Positions 43,451 to 46,704 of a DNA stretch of 46,704 nucleotides are shown here, one piece after another. How positions within the stretch are numbered: the first letter of the stretch is position 1; each line of letters begins with the position of its first letter. Below the pieces are notes generated by a model. The model was not told the origin of the DNA. It saw nothing but the letters and a program-made list of their open reading frames with translations, and did not search any database. Made by a program: the position numbers and the translations under genes. Source of the DNA: Chloroflexota bacterium (GTDB lineage Bacteria > Chloroflexota > Anaerolineae > SpSt-313); assembly GCA_029553955.1 (NCBI GenBank), contig JAKPJZ010000009.1, positions 1 through 46,704 on the forward strand, in the 5' to 3' direction.

Positions 43451-43696
43451 ATGGCTGAAGTGAGACCGCCCTACGCCAACGAGCCACGCGACCCGGTGTG
43501 CGGCCTCGAGGTCCATCCCGACGACGTCGACTCCTGGGTCGAGTATGGGGGCACGCAGTACTACTTTTGCTGCCCCGAGTGCCGGCGGGCGTTCGAAGAG
43601 AACCCCGAGGAGTACGCCGGAGAGCGGGCGCGCCAAGGTGAAGTGCACAGCGAAGAGACCGGCACGCGCCACTCGAAGCACCAGGCGCGCATCTAG
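43451..43696 (+). CDS. Small YHS-domain protein
   Basis: A protein of 81 residues. The YHS domain is canonical: RDPVCGLEV...VEYGGTQYYFCCPECRRAFEENPEEY, with Cys17, Cys40, Cys41 and Cys44. The C-terminal 25 residues are His/Glu/Arg-rich (EVHSEETGTRHSKHQ), possibly disordered and metal-binding. It lies 11 bases after the coiled-coil YHS gene and is surely in the same operon. The two may work together on one metal or form a hetero-complex. The ATG has AGGGAACA upstream, a weak ribosome site. Confidence 0.85.
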   Translation: MAEVRPPYANEPRDPVCGLEVHPDDVDSWVEYGGTQYYFCCPECRRAFEENPEEYAGERARQGEVHSEETGTRHSKHQARI

Positions 43697-43773
43697 CGTG
43701 CCCTGCCGGCAACCCTGCGAAGGTCCCAGACCCTCGTGGGGTTGCCGGCCCTTCCCTGAATCGTTGGGAACTC

Positions 43774-43856
43774 TTGAACCACAAAGGGCTTTGGGTGCTC
43801 CCTTCCCCTTTGTGTCCCTTCACTGCGTTCAGGGCAGGCTCTTCGTGGTGATCGAC
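43774..43856. repeat. Degenerate 'gaaccacaaaggg' inverted repeat
   Basis: gaaccacaaagggctttggg on the left and cccctttgtgtccctt ... cttcgtggt on the right are related to the family seen at 19542 and elsewhere. It lies in the 430-base gap after the small YHS gene. The gap holds no gene. Confidence 0.55.
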
Positions 43857-43944
43857 CCCCGTCGGTTGCCGACGATTCTGGGATGCACCCCCCTGAGCAG
43901 GTACCCTGAACAGTACTCTTGACAGCCCCCACAAAAGGTCTAGA

Positions 43945-44115
43945 CTAGTACTACTTTGTCACTGCCGCAAGCAGCGCTCGGCGCCTTCGTAGTGGCGGCT
44001 TCAGCCGCTCATCTCGGCTGCAAGATGGCGTTTCCGCGGCAGGCAAACGACTAAAGTCGTCACTACGAAGGACCAGTCGCCGCACATAGTGCGCTTGGTG
44101 ACAAAGTAGTACTAG
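43945..44115. mobile_element. 171-bp MITE-like element
   Basis: Perfect 18-bp terminal inverted repeats CTAGTACTACTTTGTCAC (43945-43962 and 44098-44115). Inside are nested hairpins ccttcgtagtggcggcttcagccg ... cgactaaagtcgtcactacgaagg of the family inserted in the GT-C gene at 13275. No transposase is encoded, so it would move in trans. No clear target-site duplication is visible. Confidence 0.7.
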
Positions 44116-44125
44116 AGCACCGCAG

Positions 44126-46129
44126 GTGAGTCCCTTCAGAGAGCAGACGGTGGACAGTAGGGTGAGGACCTTCGAGCCGCACAAGGCACTTCAGTTCCTG
44201 CGCTCCCGGCGCCTGGCCTGGGGCGTGGCCCTGGCCCTCACGGCCGCCCTTGGCCTGCTCTACCTGGCCTGCCGCAGCATCTCCCTCGACGATTTCGACT
44301 CGATCAGCTTTGCCCTGGCCCTGCGCGACTTGAACCTGGTGAAGCAGCAGCCGCAGCCGCCCGGCTTCCCCGTCTATGTAGCCTTGGGGCGGCTGCTCTT
44401 GGCGCTGCGCCCCGACCCTCGCTGGGCGCTGACCACGCTCAGCGCACTGTCGGGCGCCGGGGCCGTCGCGGCCACCTTTGGCCTGGGCCACAGGCTGAGC
44501 GAGGGCAAGGCGCGCGTGGGGCTCGCCGCGGCCCTCCTCGTGGGCCTCGCCCCCGCCTTTTGGCTGGCGAGCGAAAAAGCCCTGTCGGACGTGCCTGGCC
44601 TGGCGCTGACGCTGGCCGCGATCCTGGGCCTTGCGCTTGCGCCGCAGGCCCCGGGCGCCATCGCGGCCGTGGGCCTGCTCGCGGGGCTAAGCCTGGGCTG
44701 CCGGCCGCAGAATCTGCTGGGGCTGGTGCCCTTTGGCCTCTACGCCCTCCACGGCCTGTGGCGCGCGCGGCGCTGGGGCCGCATGGGCCTCTACCTGGCG
44801 GGCGGCACGCTGGGCGTGGCGCTGTGGCTGGTGCCGCTGGCGGCGGCTTCGGGCGGGTGGGGGAGCTACCTGGGCCTGGTGCAGGTGCACGGCCGGCACG
44901 TGTGGGCCGCCGATTCGCTCTTTGGCCACGGACCGCTGGGCGCTACCATTGTGCGCGCACGCCTGATGCAGTTCGGCACGACCTTCTTCGGCGAGGTGCT
45001 CGGCCTGCCGCTGGGGCAGCAAGCGGCGGCGGGCAGCCTGCTCGCGCTCGGCGCCGTGAGCGTGGCCGCGCTTGTCGCCGCCGCGCTAATGGCCCGGCCG
45101 CGCCGCGCGGTCGTGCTGCTGCTTGCCTGGCTGGCGCTGGGCCTGGCGCAGAGCCTGCTCTTCGAGTCGCTCGAGCGCTCGCGGCTGCTCGTGCCGCTTC
45201 TGCCGCCGCTGGCCCTGCTCGCGGCCCTCGCCCTGGCCCGCCTGCCGCTGCCGGCGTTCGCCGCCTCCCTCGTGCTGGCGGGCGCGCTGCTCTTCGGGCA
45301 GACCTGGCCGATCGCACGCATTCTGGCCACGCAGGCCGCCCCGCCGGTGCAGGCGACGGCCTACGTGCAGCGGCACGGCACGCCCGACGACACGCTGCTC
45401 GCCGCGGCAGGCTCCTACCGCCACGTGCAGTACGCGCTCGCCGGCTTTCGGACGCACTACCTCTACTACCTCGATGAAGCGGCCCTCGCAGCCGACGTGG
45501 CCTCTGGCCGCTACCGTCAGGTGGTCATCTTTGACCGCGACGCCTTTCAGGGCGTGCAGGAGGCCTTCCTCGAAGGCGACAGGTACGTGGCCACCGCCGA
45601 CCTGACCTTCGCCCGCGACGCGCGCGCCCACCGCGAGCACGGCGAGGTGCGCCTGGTCGTCCTCACCCGCGCTGACCTGCTCACGCCGGAGGATTTGGCA
45701 CTGCCGGCCAGCGGTGTCGTGCGCCCGGGCGCGGCGGGCGATGAGCGCTTCCTGGGGCCGGGCTGGTTCCGCCGCGAGGACGTGGGGGGCGTGGCGGCGC
45801 GCTGGGCGGGTGGCTCGGCCGAGGCCAAGGTGAACGTGGCGCTGCCCCCGGCCGGCTACCGCGTGCGCTTGCGCGCCCTAGCCTACCCGGCCGAGCAGGT
45901 GGTCACGGTACTGGTCAACGGCGTGCAGGTGGCCGAGATTGCGCTCGGCCAGGGCTGGGATGAGTACGAGTTCCAGGTGCCGCAGAGCGCGCTCACGCAG
46001 CCGGTTGCGGCCATGCAGCTCCGCCACCGCCTGCTGCGCTCGCCCTACGAGGAGAGCGGCGGCACCAGCACCGATACGCGCACCCTCGCCGCGGCCTACG
46101 AGCACTTCCAATTCGTCGCCACACCCTGA
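44126..46129 (+). CDS. GT-C superfamily membrane glycosyltransferase
   Basis: A protein of 667 residues if it starts at the GTG at 44126, 10 bases after the MITE-like element. A later GTG (about 44162) would give a slightly shorter N-terminus. About 11 membrane helices lie between residues 30 and 415. The first outer loop holds SISLDDFDSISFALAL with Asp55-Asp56, in the place of the GT-C acidic pair. QPQPPGFPVYVALGRLLL matches the next loop of the DUF2723/ArnT type. The C-terminal 200 residues form an extracytoplasmic domain with a possible jelly-roll fold (about 545-660). It lacks the repeated beta domains of the minus-strand GT-C proteins and lacks repeat insertions. Donor and acceptor are unknown. 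Confidence 0.75.
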   Translation: MSPFREQTVDSRVRTFEPHKALQFLRSRRLAWGVALALTAALGLLYLACRSISLDDFDSISFALALRDLNLVKQQPQPPGFPVYVALGRLLLALRPDPRWALTTLSALSGAGAVAATFGLGHRLSEGKARVGLAAALLVGLAPAFWLASEKALSDVPGLALTLAAILGLALAPQAPGAIAAVGLLAGLSLGCRPQNLLGLVPFGLYALHGLWRARRWGRMGLYLAGGTLGVALWLVPLAAASGGWGSYLGLVQVHGRHVWAADSLFGHGPLGATIVRARLMQFGTTFFGEVLGLPLGQQAAAGSLLALGAVSVAALVAAALMARPRRAVVLLLAWLALGLAQSLLFESLERSRLLVPLLPPLALLAALALARLPLPAFAASLVLAGALLFGQTWPIARILATQAAPPVQATAYVQRHGTPDDTLLAAAGSYRHVQYALAGFRTHYLYYLDEAALAADVASGRYRQVVIFDRDAFQGVQEAFLEGDRYVATADLTFARDARAHREHGEVRLVVLTRADLLTPEDLALPASGVVRPGAAGDERFLGPGWFRREDVGGVAARWAGGSAEAKVNVALPPAGYRVRLRALAYPAEQVVTVLVNGVQVAEIALGQGWDEYEFQVPQSALTQPVAAMQLRHRLLRSPYEESGGTSTDTRTLAAAYEHFQFVATP

Positions 46130-46224
46130 ATGCTTCCGACCAAATGCTGCGTTGTATGAGCGCGTCACTGGAAGCCTGCTCCCCGATCGCACGATCAGCT
46201 CAGAAGCATCTGGACGGGGTATGA

Positions 46225-46300
46225 GGCCACGAATTACACGAATTCACACGAAATATCCAGACCAACTCTCCATTCGTGGCAATTCGTGTCATTCGTGGCC
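46225..46300. repeat. Inverted repeat, 'ggccacgaattacacgaa' family
   Basis: ggccacgaattacacgaattc... pairs with ...attcgtgtcattcgtggcc at the other end with small mismatches. It follows the GT-C gene by 95 bases and may terminate it. Confidence 0.8.
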
Positions 46301-46324
46301 CACCCCGGTCGGCTCCGGAGCACG

Positions 46325-46540
46325 CTAGGTCGTGTTCGCAAACCTGTAGCATAGCCCCCTTGGCTGCCGTAGGCGGCTTCGTGGGCGTCTTGGGCGGCGA
46401 GACTGGTGCCACAGAACGGCAAAACGGGCACAAGGCCCTAGAACATCGGTCAAGTATTCCTGCGAAGGCCCCCAGACGGCCGAATCATCGCCCTCCGACG
46501 CCCACGAAGCCGCCTGCGGCGGCCAAGGGGGGCTAGGCTC
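46325..46540. repeat. Long 'gtagcatagccccctt' palindromic composite
   Basis: gtagcatagcccccttggct at the left and ggccaaggggggctaggctc at the right form the outer arms; ggcggcttcgtgggcgtc / gacgcccacgaagccgcc form inner arms. It is a longer relative of 26130-26275. No coding frame inside is convincing. Confidence 0.75.
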
Positions 46541-46704
46541 AGTACCGTTCAAATAACGGCGCCTCGCCCGTCTCGACGGAGCTGGCGATTGGAAATCGCG
46601 CCTGGGAGCCGCCGTTGGCGGCCAAGGGGGCGCTGCGGCGCCGGGCGCCCACCCCTTGGCGCGCAGCAGCGCGCTGCCGTGGGCTGGTCGCCACGGCCGC
46701 GTCG
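46541..46704. other. Window end, no feature seen
   Basis: GC-rich sequence with a few short self-complementary stretches (ggcgctgcggcgccgggcgcc). I see no gene start or end here. Confidence 0.4.

Overview
The window is high-GC bacterial chromosome. Two promoters match the sigma70 consensus exactly. The gene content fits a Chloroflexota bacterium, probably an Anaerolineae-like lineage: several large GT-C glycosyltransferases with beta-sandwich tails, class A penicillin-binding proteins, GH4, GerW-like, DUF4097, DUF4342 and BON proteins, and intergenic DNA crowded with palindromic repeats. The lineage is inferred from gene content and repeat style, not from a search.

Layout. 1-5.6 kb (+): cupin, GH4 glycosidase, a GerW-like pair, a DUF4097 lipoprotein and a DUF4342 protein; one small membrane protein is on the minus strand. 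5.6-8.5 kb (-): PDZ/Lon-like protease, a small conserved protein and two BON-domain proteins, set among repeats. 8.9-10.9 kb (+): an old-yellow-enzyme/2-enoate-reductase type oxidoreductase. 10.9-26.1 kb (-): a long, mostly overlapping operon reading TatD, polyprenyl diphosphate synthase, GT2, GT4, then a series of GT-C membrane glycosyltransferases. This looks like a lipid-linked glycan assembly locus. 26.3-27.1 kb (+): a Phd/VapC-type toxin-antitoxin pair. 27.2-37.3 kb (-): rpoC followed 3 bp later by two paralogous class A penicillin-binding proteins; rpoB is not next to rpoC. 37.8-39.0 kb (-): a membrane protein and tRNA-Leu(GAG) with its own promoter and terminator. 39.1-46.1 kb (+): a sensor kinase with a broken receiver remnant, a YHS/coiled-coil protein with a small YHS partner, and another GT-C protein.

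The most unusual feature is the palindromic repeats. At least nine families occur, and many copies lie inside genes rather than between them. They are read in frame as extra loops in four GT-C genes, one GT2 gene and one histidine kinase, while rpoC, the penicillin-binding proteins and polyprenyl synthase look free of them. In one GT-C gene such an element carries a 14-bp tandem duplication that splits the reading frame in two; loss of exactly one 14-bp unit would fuse the halves into a 948-residue protein. Other points are a TatD gene whose best start codon is ACG, a 92-bp perfect palindrome overlapping the GH4 stop codon, 118-bp identical direct repeats flanking the BON genes, a 171-bp MITE-like element, and a protein with five tryptophan-anchored 27-29 residue repeats ahead of a DUF4342 domain.
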